Origin: Pseudomonas fluorescens
Lineage (GTDB): Bacteria; Pseudomonadota; Gammaproteobacteria; Pseudomonadales; Pseudomonadaceae
Length of the DNA: 64,000 nt
Assembly (NCBI RefSeq): GCF_003732425.1
Contig: NZ_MOBX01000003.1
Coordinates: 868,001 to 932,000, forward strand
Reading direction: 5' to 3'
Position numbers and translations under genes: made by a program. Of this stretch, positions 54,242-63,587 are shown one piece after another. Each line of letters opens with the position of its first letter. Positions within the stretch are counted from its first letter, which is position 1. The notes under the pieces were generated by a model. It was not told the DNA's origin and made no database searches. It was given only the letters and a program-made list of their open reading frames with translations.

Positions 54242-57200
54242 TCAGTGGGGTTTGGTGAATCGTTGTACGAGCTTCATGACCACGACGAAGAAGACGGGCA
54301 CGAAGATCACCGCCAGTGTCGCGGTAATCATCCCGCCAATCACGCCGGTGCCGATCGCTTGCTGACTCGCCGAGCTGGCGCCAGTGGCAATCGCGAGCGG
54401 CACCACACCGAGAATGAACGCCAGCGAAGTCATCACGATGGGGCGTAGGCGCAAACGCGCGGCCTGCAACGTCGCATCGATCAGATCGTGACCTTCGTCA
54501 TACAAACTCTTGGCGAACTCGATGATCAGGATCGCGTTCTTCGCCGACAGTCCGATGATGGTAATCAGACCAACCTTGAAGAACACGTCGTTGGGCATGC
54601 CGCGCAACGTCACGGCCAACACTGCGCCGAGCACACCCAGTGGCACCACCAGCAACACCGAGGTCGGAATCGAGCAGCTCTCGTACAGCGCCGCCAGACA
54701 CAGGAACACCACCAGCAACGACAGACCGAGCAGAATCGGCGCCTGATTGCCAGACAAGCGTTCCTGCAACGACAACCCGGTCCATTCCTGGCCCAGGCCT
54801 TTCGGCCCCTGCGCAACCAGACGTTCGATTTCCGCCATGGCCTCACCGGTACTGTGCCCCGGTGATGGTTCGCCGGAAATCGCAATCGCCGGATAGCCGT
54901 TGTAACGGGTCAACTGCGCCGGGCCCTGAATCCAGTTGGCCTGGACGAACGCCGACAGCGGCACCATGTGCCCGGCATTGTTGCGCACATGCATTTTCAG
55001 CAGATCGGTCACCTGGCTGCGTTGATCGCCTTCGGCTTGCACGACAACACGCTGCATGCGCCCCTGATTGGGGAAGTCATTGATATAGCTGGAACCGACG
55101 GCAGTGGACAGCACATTGCCGATATCGGCGAACGAGACGCCGAGGGCATTGGCCTGCTTACGATCAACCACCAACTGCACCTGCGGCGCTTCGGCCAGCG
55201 CGCTTTCGCGCACGTTCATCAGTACCGGACTTTTTTCGGCGGCAGCCAGCAATTCAGTGCGTGCCTGCATCAAGGTCGCATGGCCGAGGCCACCGCGATC
55301 CTGCAGACGGAACTCGAAACCGCTCGACGTGCCGAGGCCATCCACGGGCGGTGGCAGCACCGAGAACGCCATGGCGTCCTTGATTTCACTCAGCGCGATA
55401 TTGGCGCGATCGGCAATCGAGCTGGCGGCGTCATCACTGCTGCGCTGCGACCAGTCCTTTAGTGTCGAGAACGCCAAAGCCGCGTTCTGGCCGCTACCGG
55501 AGAAGCTGAAACCGAGAATCACCACCGTGTCACTGATCCCCGGCTCGCTGGCGTTATGCGCCTCAAGCTGTTCAGCCACGGCCACCGTACGATTCTTGGT
55601 GGCGCCGGGCGGCAGTTGAATATCCGTGATGGTGTAACCCTGATCTTCCACCGGCAGGAACGAGGAGGGCAGACGCGCGAAGCACAGGCCCAGCCCAACC
55701 AGCAACACAACGTAGATCAGCAGGTAACGGCCGCTGCGTTTCAGCGCATAGCCGACCCAGCCCTGATAGCGATCGGTCAGGTGCTCGAAGCGGCGGTTGA
55801 ACCAGCCGAAGAATCCGGACTTTTCATGATGCTCGCCCTTGGCAATCGGTTTGAGCAGCGTCGCGCACAATGCCGGGGTCAGGGTCAGGGCGAGGAACGC
55901 CGAGAACAGAATCGACGTCGCCATCGACAGCGAGAACTGTTGGTAAATCACCCCGACCGAGCCCTGCATGAACGCCATCGGGATAAACACCGCGACCAGC
56001 ACCAGGGTGATGCCGATGATCGCGCCGGTAATCTGTGTCATGGCTTTGCGGGTGGCTTCCTTGGGCGACAGGCCTTCGGTGGCCATGATCCGCTCGACGT
56101 TCTCCACCACCACGATGGCGTCATCCACCAAAATGCCAATGGCCAGGACCATGCCGAACATCGTCAAAACGTTGATCGAGAAACCCAGCGCGAGCATGGT
56201 CGCGAACGTGCCCATCAGCGCCACCGGTACCACCAGCGTCGGAATCAGCGTGTAACGCACGTTCTGCAGGAACAGGAACATCACCGCGAATACCAGCAGC
56301 ATCGCTTCGCCCAAGGTGTAAACCACTTTGGTGATCGAGACTTTGACGAACGGTGAGGTGTCGTACGGGATCTTGTATTCGACGCCCGCCGGGAAGTAGC
56401 GCGACAGCTCATCCATCTTCGCCCGCACCAGTGTTGCAGTGCTCAGCGCGTTGGCGCCCGGCGACAGTTGCACGCCGACGGCGGTGGACGGCTTGCCATT
56501 AAGGCGGGTGCCGAACTGGTATTCCTGACTGCCGATCTCGACCCGTGCCACGTCACCGATGCGCACCGTGGAGCCATCCGGATTGGCCTTGAGCACGATG
56601 TCGGCGAACTCTTCCGGTGTCGACAACTGGCCCTTGACCAGAATCGTCGCGGTGATTTCCTGGGTAGACGGCGACGGCAGATCACCGATGCTGCCCGCCG
56701 AGACCTGGGCGTTCTGCGCGACGATGGCTTCATTGACATCGGCCGGCGTCAGGTTGAAGGCGATCAGCTTTTGCGGATCGATCCAGATGCGCATGGCGCG
56801 CTCGGCGCCGTACAACTGTGCCTTGCCGACACCGTCCAGACGCTTGATCTCGTTCATCACGTTGCGCGCCAGATAATCACTGAGCGCTACGTCATCGAGT
56901 TTGCCGTCGCTGGAGGTCAGGGTGATCAGGAGCAGGAAACCGGACGAAACTTTTTCGACCTGCAAACCCTGCTGGTTGACCGCTTGCGGCAGGCGCGACT
57001 CGACCACTTTGAGGCGGTTTTGCACATCAACCTGCGCCAGTTCCGGGTTGGTGCCCGGCTGAAAGGTGGCTTTGATCGTCGCGCTGCCGAGGCTGCTTTG
57101 CGATTCGAAGTACAGCAAGTGATCGGCGCCATTGAGCTCTTCTTCAATCAGGCTGACCACGCTTTCATCGACAGTCTGCGCCGAGGCGCCGGGGTACACG

Positions 57201-57340
57201 GCGTAAATTTCGATCTGCGGCGGGGCGACGTCGGGGTATTGCGCCACCGGCAATTGGGGGATGGCCAGCGCACCGGCCAACAGGATGAACAACGCGACGA
57301 CCCAGGCAAACACCGGGCGGTCGATAAAGAACTGCGGCAT
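54242..57340 (-). CDS. RND efflux pump, HAE-1 type (AdeB-like)
   Basis: A 1032-residue inner-membrane pump with 12 helices and two large periplasmic loops. Proton-relay residues are visible: two Asp in GILVDDAIVVVENV and Lys in GLSAKNAILIIEFAK. The N-terminal region (PVFAWVVALFILLAGALAIP) and the segment MFGMVLAIGILVDD closely resemble AdeB/AcrB. It starts 15 bp after the adaptor gene. No outer-membrane channel gene is adjacent, so it presumably uses a shared OprM/TolC-type channel. Substrate unknown. Confidence 0.9.
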   Translation of the reverse strand: MPQFFIDRPVFAWVVALFILLAGALAIPQLPVAQYPDVAPPQIEIYAVYPGASAQTVDESVVSLIEEELNGADHLLYFESQSSLGSATIKATFQPGTNPELAQVDVQNRLKVVESRLPQAVNQQGLQVEKVSSGFLLLITLTSSDGKLDDVALSDYLARNVMNEIKRLDGVGKAQLYGAERAMRIWIDPQKLIAFNLTPADVNEAIVAQNAQVSAGSIGDLPSPSTQEITATILVKGQLSTPEEFADIVLKANPDGSTVRIGDVARVEIGSQEYQFGTRLNGKPSTAVGVQLSPGANALSTATLVRAKMDELSRYFPAGVEYKIPYDTSPFVKVSITKVVYTLGEAMLLVFAVMFLFLQNVRYTLIPTLVVPVALMGTFATMLALGFSINVLTMFGMVLAIGILVDDAIVVVENVERIMATEGLSPKEATRKAMTQITGAIIGITLVLVAVFIPMAFMQGSVGVIYQQFSLSMATSILFSAFLALTLTPALCATLLKPIAKGEHHEKSGFFGWFNRRFEHLTDRYQGWVGYALKRSGRYLLIYVVLLVGLGLCFARLPSSFLPVEDQGYTITDIQLPPGATKNRTVAVAEQLEAHNASEPGISDTVVILGFSFSGSGQNAALAFSTLKDWSQRSSDDAASSIADRANIALSEIKDAMAFSVLPPPVDGLGTSSGFEFRLQDRGGLGHATLMQARTELLAAAEKSPVLMNVRESALAEAPQVQLVVDRKQANALGVSFADIGNVLSTAVGSSYINDFPNQGRMQRVVVQAEGDQRSQVTDLLKMHVRNNAGHMVPLSAFVQANWIQGPAQLTRYNGYPAIAISGEPSPGHSTGEAMAEIERLVAQGPKGLGQEWTGLSLQERLSGNQAPILLGLSLLVVFLCLAALYESCSIPTSVLLVVPLGVLGAVLAVTLRGMPNDVFFKVGLITIIGLSAKNAILIIEFAKSLYDEGHDLIDATLQAARLRLRPIVMTSLAFILGVVPLAIATGASSASQQAIGTGVIGGMITATLAVIFVPVFFVVVMKLVQRFTKPH

Positions 57341-57355
57341 AGAAAAGCGTCCTGC

Positions 57356-58513
57356 TTACTGACCAGAGGTCTGGGCAAGTGGAAGAGGGGTGTCGTCGAT
57401 CTGCACGATTTCGCCGGGGCGGGCGTGTTGCAGGCCTTCGATGACGATGCGATCGCCGGGCTTGAGGCCGCCGGTGACAATCCAGCGATTGTTTTGCACC
57501 GCGCCCAGTTGCACCGGTTGCTGCGCGACACGCATCTGGTCATCGACGGTGAGCACTTGGGCGATACCGGCGCTGTCACGCTGCACAGCACGCTGCGGTA
57601 CGGTGATGCCGTTCTGGATGGTTGCCTGTTCCAGACGCACGCGGATGAAGCTGCCCGGCAGCAAATCCAGATCCGGGTTGGGGAACTCGCTGCGCAGGAT
57701 GATCTGGCCGGTGCCCGGGTCGACGGTGATGTCGCTGAACAATAATTTGCCCGGCAGCGGATACAGGCTGCCGTCATCCTGAATCAGCGTGGCTTTGACC
57801 TGATCCTGGCCGACTTCCTGCAACTGCCCGGAGCGGAACGCACGGCGCAATTCGTTGAGTTCACGGGTCGATTGGGTGAGGTCGGCGTGAATCGGGTTGA
57901 GCTGCTGAATCAGTGCCAACGGTGTGGTTTCGTTCTGCCCGACCAGTGCACCTTCGGTGACCAGCGCACGGCCGACGCGACCGGAAATCGGTGCGGTGAC
58001 GGTGGCGTAACCGAGGTTCAGTTTTGCGCGTTCGACGGCAGCCTTGTTGGCCGCAACGTCAGCGGCGGTTTGCCGGGCATTGGCGCGGGCGTTGTCGTAG
58101 TCCTGAGCGCTGATGGCTTTGTCGTCGATCAACTGGGCGTAGCGCTGCTCCTGCAGTTTCGCTTGAAAGGCATTGGCTTCTGCCTTGCGCAACGCTGCTT
58201 CAGCGCTGTCGAGGTCAGCCTTGAATGGTGCAGGATCGATGCGAAACAGCACATCGCCCTTTTTCACGTCGCTGCCTTCGCGGAAGGTGCGCTGCAAGAC
58301 CACACCGGCCACCCGTGCGCGTACTTCGGCGATGCGTGGCGCGGCGATGCGGCCGCTGAGTTCGCTGCTGAGCGTCAGGGGATGCGCTTCGATCGTCTCG
58401 ATGCGCACGGTGGCCGGTGGCGCCTGATCCTCTGCCTTCGAGGATGAATCACAGGCGCTCAGTGTCAGCGCCATCGCGATCAGGCCGAGTCCGGCCAGCA
58501 GTTTCTTCGACAT
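57356..58513 (-). CDS. RND periplasmic adaptor (membrane-fusion) lipoprotein
   Basis: A 385-residue adaptor. Lipobox LSAC (about Cys21), then the barrel-sandwich hybrid with ARVAGVVLQRTFREGSDVKKGD, the coiled hairpin (about 90-170), and TVTAPISGRVG. ATG at 58513 behind GGGGGTTG. First gene of the adaptor-pump operon. Divergent from the two-component genes. Confidence 0.9.
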   Translation of the reverse strand: MSKKLLAGLGLIAMALTLSACDSSSKAEDQAPPATVRIETIEAHPLTLSSELSGRIAAPRIAEVRARVAGVVLQRTFREGSDVKKGDVLFRIDPAPFKADLDSAEAALRKAEANAFQAKLQEQRYAQLIDDKAISAQDYDNARANARQTAADVAANKAAVERAKLNLGYATVTAPISGRVGRALVTEGALVGQNETTPLALIQQLNPIHADLTQSTRELNELRRAFRSGQLQEVGQDQVKATLIQDDGSLYPLPGKLLFSDITVDPGTGQIILRSEFPNPDLDLLPGSFIRVRLEQATIQNGITVPQRAVQRDSAGIAQVLTVDDQMRVAQQPVQLGAVQNNRWIVTGGLKPGDRIVIEGLQHARPGEIVQIDDTPLPLAQTSGQ

Positions 58514-58672
58514 GTACAACCCCCAATATTGATGTCCGCATCCTACGGGCAGACGCCGAGATTAGCGGTGAAGGTTTGTAGGCGCTGTGTGAAATTGTGT
58601 AAGGGTTTTGCTCAGGAATGGGCGAGGGCGTATATCCTTCAGGTCTTGAAATTTATTGCGACAGATAGATAG

Positions 58673-58739
58673 CTTTCGCGAGCAGGCTCGCTCCCACAAG
58701 GGATCGCATTCCAAGTGTGGGAGCGAGCCTGCTCGCGAA
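58673..58739. repeat. REPIN H between the efflux operon and the two-component system
   Basis: Left arm 58673-58699, inverted right arm 58714-58739 (core GTGGGAGCGAGCCTGCTCGC). It sits in the divergent promoter region, 40 bp from the response-regulator start, so it may influence transcription. Confidence 0.8.
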
Positions 58740-58778
58740 TGTGCCTCATCGTTCGCCACAGCACTTTCTGGATCACCC

Positions 58779-59480
58779 ATGCCCAACATCCTCCTGGTCG
58801 AAGACGACACCGCCCTCGCCGAACTGATTTCCAGCTACCTGGAGCGCAACGGATATTCCGTCAGCGTGATCGGCCGTGGCGACCACGTGCGTGAGCGGGC
58901 ACGGGTCAATCCACCGGATCTGGTGATCCTCGACCTCATGCTGCCGGGCCTTGATGGCTTGCAAGTCTGCCGTTTGCTGCGCGCTGATTCGGCGACGCTG
59001 CCGATTCTGATGCTGACGGCGCGCGACGACAGCCACGATCAAGTCTTGGGTCTGGAAATGGGCGCCGACGATTACGTCACCAAACCCTGCGAGCCGCGCG
59101 TGTTGCTGGCTCGGGTGCGCACCTTGTTGCGCCGTAGCAGCCTCGGCGAACCGCTGACCGCCAATGACCGCATTCTCATGGGCAATCTGTGCATCGACCT
59201 GTCCGAGCGCACCGTCACCTGGCGCGATCAACCGGTGGAGTTGTCCAGCGGCGAATACAACTTGCTGGTAGTGCTGGCTCGCCATGCCGGCGAAGTGTTG
59301 AGCCGCGACCAGATCCTGCAACGCCTGCGCGGTATCGAATTCAACGGCACCGACCGCTCGGTGGACGTGGCCATTTCCAAGCTGCGCCGCAAGTTCGACG
59401 ACCACGCGGGCGAGGCGCGCAAGATCAAGACCGTGTGGGGCAAGGGTTATCTGTTCAGCCGTTCTGAGTGGGAATGCTGA
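58779..59480 (+). CDS. OmpR-family response regulator (RstA-like)
   Basis: A 233-residue regulator. Receiver domain with acidic ED (VEDDTAL), phospho-Asp in VILDLMLPG and Lys in YVTKPCEP, then a winged-helix output domain (VELSSGEYNLLVVLARHAGE, ending KTVWGKGYLF). The ATG at 58779 follows the REPIN. The frame upstream of it is repeat-derived. With its kinase it probably controls the divergent efflux genes. Confidence 0.9.
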   Translation: MPNILLVEDDTALAELISSYLERNGYSVSVIGRGDHVRERARVNPPDLVILDLMLPGLDGLQVCRLLRADSATLPILMLTARDDSHDQVLGLEMGADDYVTKPCEPRVLLARVRTLLRRSSLGEPLTANDRILMGNLCIDLSERTVTWRDQPVELSSGEYNLLVVLARHAGEVLSRDQILQRLRGIEFNGTDRSVDVAISKLRRKFDDHAGEARKIKTVWGKGYLFSRSEWEC

Positions 59481-59484
59481 ACTG

Positions 59485-60786
59485 ATGTTTCGCATCCTGT
59501 TTCGCCTGTATCTGGTGACGATCGTTTCCTACAGCGCGGCGATCTATCTGGTGCCGGATCTGGTGGTCATGGCGTTCCGCGATCGCTTCGTCACTTACAA
59601 CCTCGACTACTCGCGCGGATTGCAGTCGCTGATCACCCGTCAGTTTCACGCCGTGCCGCAAGCGCAATGGCCGGCGCTGGCGGCGTCGATGGACAAGGAT
59701 TTCCAGCCGCTGCATATCGTCCTCGCGCGGATCGACGATGCCACGTTCACCGCCATCGAGCAGGAACGTCTGCGTCGCGGTGAAAACGTTGTGCGCATTG
59801 GCGATTGGGGCTGGCGCACGCTGGCGGTGACGCCGCTGGATGACACCACTGCCGTGCAAATGGTCGTGCCGCCGGATCCGATGGACGTCGATCTGTTGTA
59901 CTGGAGCATCAACGTGCTGATCGGCGCTACGTTGCTGGCCTGCCTGTTGATGTGGCTGCGCCCGCACTGGCGTGATCTGGAACGCCTCAAGGGCACCGCC
60001 GAACGCTTCGGTAAAGGCCACTTGAGCGAGCGCACGAAAATCGCCCCGAGCTCCAACATCGGCAGCCTCGCCAACGTCTTCGACACCATGGCGGGCGATA
60101 TCGAAAACCTGCTCAATCAGCAACGTGACCTGCTCAACGCCGTGTCCCATGAACTGCGCACACCGTTGACGCGTCTGGATTTCGGCCTGGCCCTGGCCCT
60201 GTCCGATGACTTGCCGGCCGCCAGTCGCGAGCGCCTGCTGGGACTGGTCGCGCACATTCGTGAGCTGGATGAACTGGTGCTGGAGTTGCTTTCCTACAGC
60301 CGCTTGCAGAATCCGGCGCAACTGCCGGAGCAGGTCGAGGTGTCGCTGGATGAGTTCATCGACAGCATTCTGGGCAGTGTCGATGATGAGCTGGAGTCGC
60401 CGGAGATCGTCATCGACGTGCTGCTGCACGGTCAACTGGAACGCTTTTCCCTCGATCCGCGCCTGACTGCACGGGCGATCCAGAATCTGCTGCGCAACGC
60501 CATGCGCTATTGCGAAAAGCGCATTCAGATAGGCGTGCAGGTCAATGCCGAGGGCTGTGAGATCTGGGTCGATGATGACGGCATCGGTATCCCCGATGAC
60601 GAGCGTGAGCGGATTTTCGAGCCGTTCTATCGACTCGACCGCAGCCGTGATCGCGCCACTGGCGGTTTTGGCCTGGGCCTGGCGATCAGTCGCCGCGCGC
60701 TGGAAGCGCAGGGTGGCACGTTGACCGTGGAGTCCTCGCCGTTGGGCGGAGCACGGTTCCGGTTGTGGTTGCCCACTAACGCCTGA
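59485..60786 (+). CDS. Sensor histidine kinase (RstB-like)
   Basis: A 433-residue sensor kinase. TM1 near residues 5-25, a periplasmic loop, TM2 near 140-160, HAMP, then H-box NAVSHELRTPLTRLD, N-box NLLRNAMRY, and G-boxes DDGIGIPDD and GGFGLGLAIS. MWLRPHWRDLERLKGTAERF after TM2 matches the RstB pattern. It starts 4 bp after the response regulator stop. The signal is unknown. Confidence 0.9.
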   Translation: MFRILFRLYLVTIVSYSAAIYLVPDLVVMAFRDRFVTYNLDYSRGLQSLITRQFHAVPQAQWPALAASMDKDFQPLHIVLARIDDATFTAIEQERLRRGENVVRIGDWGWRTLAVTPLDDTTAVQMVVPPDPMDVDLLYWSINVLIGATLLACLLMWLRPHWRDLERLKGTAERFGKGHLSERTKIAPSSNIGSLANVFDTMAGDIENLLNQQRDLLNAVSHELRTPLTRLDFGLALALSDDLPAASRERLLGLVAHIRELDELVLELLSYSRLQNPAQLPEQVEVSLDEFIDSILGSVDDELESPEIVIDVLLHGQLERFSLDPRLTARAIQNLLRNAMRYCEKRIQIGVQVNAEGCEIWVDDDGIGIPDDERERIFEPFYRLDRSRDRATGGFGLGLAISRRALEAQGGTLTVESSPLGGARFRLWLPTNA

Positions 60787-60808
60787 GCTTCATGACGCTG
60801 AAAATATA

Positions 60809-60899
60809 CCTGTGGGAGCGAGCCTGCTGGCGAAGGCGATCTGTCAGCCAAGTATGCGTTGACTGGCCCGACGCTTTCGCGAGCAGGCTAACTCCTACG
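60809..60899. repeat. REPIN I
   Basis: Left arm 60809-60836 and right arm 60873-60899, inverted, with several mismatches and a longer spacer. It lies between the convergent kinase and pncA genes. Confidence 0.65.
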
Positions 60900-60914
60900 G
60901 AGGGCAGTGGTAGT

Positions 60915-61541
60915 TCAGACCAGCTCTGTGGATTGAATCAACCCGACCCCGGCACTTTGCATCCGCTCAATCGCTGCCGCCAGTGATCCATTCAGATCGA
61001 TCGCCCGGCACGCATCCAGCACCACGTAGGCATTGAACCCCGCCGTCCGCGCATCCAGCGCCGAAAACATCACGCAGAAATCCAGTGCCAGCCCCACCAT
61101 GTAAACCGTATCGATCCCGCGCTCTTTCAGGTAACCGGCCAGCCCCGTGGTGGTGCGGCGATCGGCTTCCAGAAAGGCTGAATAGCTGTCGATATCAGGG
61201 TTACAGCCCTTGCGTATGATCAGTTGGGCATGAGGCAGGTCAAGTTCCCGGTGAAACTCGGCTCCCGCTGTCGATTGCACACAATGGTCGGGCCAGAGTG
61301 TCTGCTCGCCGTAAGCCAACTGAATGACATCGTAGGGCTGGTGACCGGGATGGCTGGACGCGAATGAGGCGTGACCGGCCGGGTGCCAGTCCTGTGCGAC
61401 GACAACCTGGGTGAACTGGCGGGCAAGCCGGTTGATCAGCGGCACAATCAGGTCACCTTCCGGTACCGCTAATTGGCCGCCGGGGGTGAAGTCGTTTTGA
61501 ACGTCGATCACCAGTAAGGCAGAACGAGATGAATCAGGCAT
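60915..61541 (-). CDS. pncA: Nicotinamidase PncA
   Basis: A 208-residue isochorismatase-fold amidase converting nicotinamide to nicotinate for NAD salvage. Catalytic Asp in VIDVQNDFTPGG, Lys in IRKGCNPDIDSYSAF and nucleophilic Cys in GLALDFCVMFSALDA. Metal-binding Asp-x-His (QDWHPAGHASF) is present. The start at 61541 fits the family; a longer frame adds 12 residues. Confidence 0.9.
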   Translation of the reverse strand: MPDSSRSALLVIDVQNDFTPGGQLAVPEGDLIVPLINRLARQFTQVVVAQDWHPAGHASFASSHPGHQPYDVIQLAYGEQTLWPDHCVQSTAGAEFHRELDLPHAQLIIRKGCNPDIDSYSAFLEADRRTTTGLAGYLKERGIDTVYMVGLALDFCVMFSALDARTAGFNAYVVLDACRAIDLNGSLAAAIERMQSAGVGLIQSTELV

Positions 61542-61587
61542 TGTGGAGTCGTCCCTGGAAAAACACTCGCTCAGCATAGTGCAGGAT

Positions 61588-62349
61588 CTATCCGGTACTT
61601 AAGCGACTTTTTAACAGTTTTGCCTTGTCTTCCAGCGCAACCGGGGCGTCGTGTCCGATCAACATCCATGAATGCTGCCGTTCAGTCCAATACACCACGT
61701 TCATCTCACGCCGACGTTCATGGGCCAACGGCTGACTGCCGCTGTTTGAGCGCGTGACACACAGCGCCAGTGGCCCATGTTTCGCATCCAGATAAACGAT
61801 CTGCGCAATCGGCACGCCGTCGTACTCAAGCATCTGCGCCCGTTTGAATTCGGCATCAGGCAGCTTCAAAGTGGCTGGTGCAAGGTTCAGGCCCAGACGC
61901 GCATCGATCGTGCGCAGTTGCGCCCGTTGGGCGGCTTCATCGGTGGGCAGATGATCAAGCGTCTGCGGCACATACAGCGCCATGTAATCGCCCACCAATG
62001 CGCGCCAGTTGTTCGATTGCGCGGCGTGCCAGCCAAGGAATAACCGGTCGGCCAAAACGCCACCGGCCAACAGCGCAGCGGCAGCGCCACCGATAAACCA
62101 GCGGCGATTGAAGCCAGGAGGCTGCGGCGCCGGAATGGCGTCCAGCCGCGCTTGCAGGCGATCGAGCGGCGCCTGTTGCGCCAGTTCGTCATAGGCGTTC
62201 TTGTAGGGCAGATTGCTGCGGCTGAGCCATTGCACACGCAGACTGAGCAACGAGTCTTCGGCAATGGCATTGTCGAGTTGATGGCGATAGTCGCCGTCAA
62301 GTTCGCCATCCAGATAGGCGACCAGTTGCTCATCCGAAGGTGTGTTCAT
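61588..62349 (-). CDS. Membrane anti-sigma factor
   Basis: A 253-residue protein with an N-terminal cytoplasmic helical domain (DEQLVAYLDGELDGDYRHQL, the anti-sigma-factor type), one membrane span at about 83-104 (WFIGGAAAALLAGGVLADRL), and a periplasmic domain. There is no HxxxCxxC zinc motif. It overlaps the sigma gene by four bases (ATGA), so it is translationally coupled. Confidence 0.85.
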   Translation of the reverse strand: MNTPSDEQLVAYLDGELDGDYRHQLDNAIAEDSLLSLRVQWLSRSNLPYKNAYDELAQQAPLDRLQARLDAIPAPQPPGFNRRWFIGGAAAALLAGGVLADRLFLGWHAAQSNNWRALVGDYMALYVPQTLDHLPTDEAAQRAQLRTIDARLGLNLAPATLKLPDAEFKRAQMLEYDGVPIAQIVYLDAKHGPLALCVTRSNSGSQPLAHERRREMNVVYWTERQHSWMLIGHDAPVALEDKAKLLKSRLSTG

Positions 62350-62876
62350 GAGCGGTCTCCTTCGGTGGGTTTCGGCACCGCCTGCAACGGCGGGTATTCG
62401 GCGAGTTTCAGGCGGGCGGTGGCCAGACGGCTCATGACCGTGCCAATCGGCACTTGCAGGATTTCCGCGACTTCGCGATAGGCCAAGCCTTCGACATAGG
62501 CGAGGTAGACCGTTTCGCGCTGGGTCTCGGGCAGCGCATCGACGCGGCGAATCACTTGCGCGGCCATCACATGCGTCTGCGCCGCATACTCACCATCGAA
62601 TGCCAGTTGGCCATCGGCATCGACCTGACCCGCACCCTGACGCACGCGCCGAGCGCGCACTTCATTGAGCCAGATCGAATGCAGAATGCTCAGCAACCAG
62701 CGATCCATGCGCGTGCCGGCGACGTACTGATTGGCGCGCTCCAGCGCTCGCACACAGGTGGCCTGCACCAGATCTTCGGCCACGTGCCGATTGCGCGACA
62801 GCAGCAGACCGTAGCGCCACAGTCGCGCTAGATGCTGTCCAAGTTCTGCTCTGAATGCCTGATCGTTGAAGATGAT
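62346..62876 (-). CDS. ECF sigma factor, non-canonical start
   Basis: Sigma region 2 (RHVAEDLVQATCVRALERAN) and region 4 (LPETQRETVYLAYVEGLAYR, then EVAEILQVPIGTVMSRLATAR) identify an extracytoplasmic-function sigma factor. The ATG/GTG/TTG nearest the family start is the GTG at 62783, which would delete the first part of region 2. The frame runs upstream to ATC codons (62876) preceded by AAGGG, with no ATG, GTG or TTG. Reading from that ATC gives 176 residues, normal for the family. So the start is an unusual ATC, or the start codon is mutated. It follows the TPR gene by 18 bp. Confidence 0.75.
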   Translation of the reverse strand: MIFNDQAFRAELGQHLARLWRYGLLLSRNRHVAEDLVQATCVRALERANQYVAGTRMDRWLLSILHSIWLNEVRARRVRQGAGQVDADGQLAFDGEYAAQTHVMAAQVIRRVDALPETQRETVYLAYVEGLAYREVAEILQVPIGTVMSRLATARLKLAEYPPLQAVPKPTEGDRS

Positions 62877-62894
62877 GGCGGCCCTTAAAAGTGC

Positions 62895-63428
62895 TCAGGT
62901 TTTCGATGAATCGTTAATGGCCTCAGCCAGGTCCTGGTACTCCTCGCACGACATGCCGCAAATCGATTTGATCTGCTGCAACTGTTCCTGCGCCAGGTCG
63001 ACGCGGCCTTTGATCACATAGGCCTCGCCGAGGTATTCGCGCACTTGCGCGTACTGCGGGTCGAGTTTTACCGATTGCAGGTAATAACCGATGCCTTCGT
63101 CGGTGCGCCCCAGCTTGCGCGTGGCGTAACCGCGATAGTTGAGGGCCTTGGCAGTGTTCGGTTGCTTCAGCGTGTCGAGCAGCGCCAGGGCCTCTTCGTA
63201 GCGACCGGCCTTGGCGAGGCGATAGGCGTAATCGGTACGGTCAGCGTCCGGCAGCAAGCGACTGGTTTGCAGCACGCACTTCTGGGTTTTGCTGTCCCAG
63301 ACCTGGCCTTTCGGGCATTCGGGCTTCTGCACCGGTGCTTCTTCATCACCGTTGGCCAAGGCCAAATGGCTGGACATCGCGGCGGCCAGTAACAACGGGG
63401 CGGCGAACATAACGGAACGGATAGTCAT
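62895..63428 (-). CDS. TPR-repeat periplasmic protein
   Basis: A 177-residue protein with a signal peptide (about 1-26) and a short Cys pair (PECPKGQVWDSKTQKC). Three TPR-like helix pairs follow (YRLAKAGRYEEALALLDTLK, YATRKLGRTDEGIGYYLQSV, GEAYVIKGRVDLAQEQLQQI). It probably acts as a periplasmic scaffold. The ATG at 63428 has GGAG upstream. It lies directly upstream of the ECF sigma gene and probably belongs to the same operon. Confidence 0.8.
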   Translation of the reverse strand: MTIRSVMFAAPLLLAAAMSSHLALANGDEEAPVQKPECPKGQVWDSKTQKCVLQTSRLLPDADRTDYAYRLAKAGRYEEALALLDTLKQPNTAKALNYRGYATRKLGRTDEGIGYYLQSVKLDPQYAQVREYLGEAYVIKGRVDLAQEQLQQIKSICGMSCEEYQDLAEAINDSSKT

Positions 63429-63587
63429 GGGCAAGGCTCCACAGAAGGTTATGTTTCACTTTGAACACCACAGCGTGAATTTTTATTCATTGCATTGTCA
63501 GTGACTGTTCAAGGTAAGCGTAAATTCAAGCGCTATGCTCGGGAGCGTCTGCCGTCGATCCGATGTTTTGCCGTAAGGAGAGTTGCC

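Noticed and set aside
58656..58778. Extended N-terminus of the response regulator
   Set aside because: The extra 41 residues are the translation of REPIN H; the receiver domain begins at the ATG at 58779.
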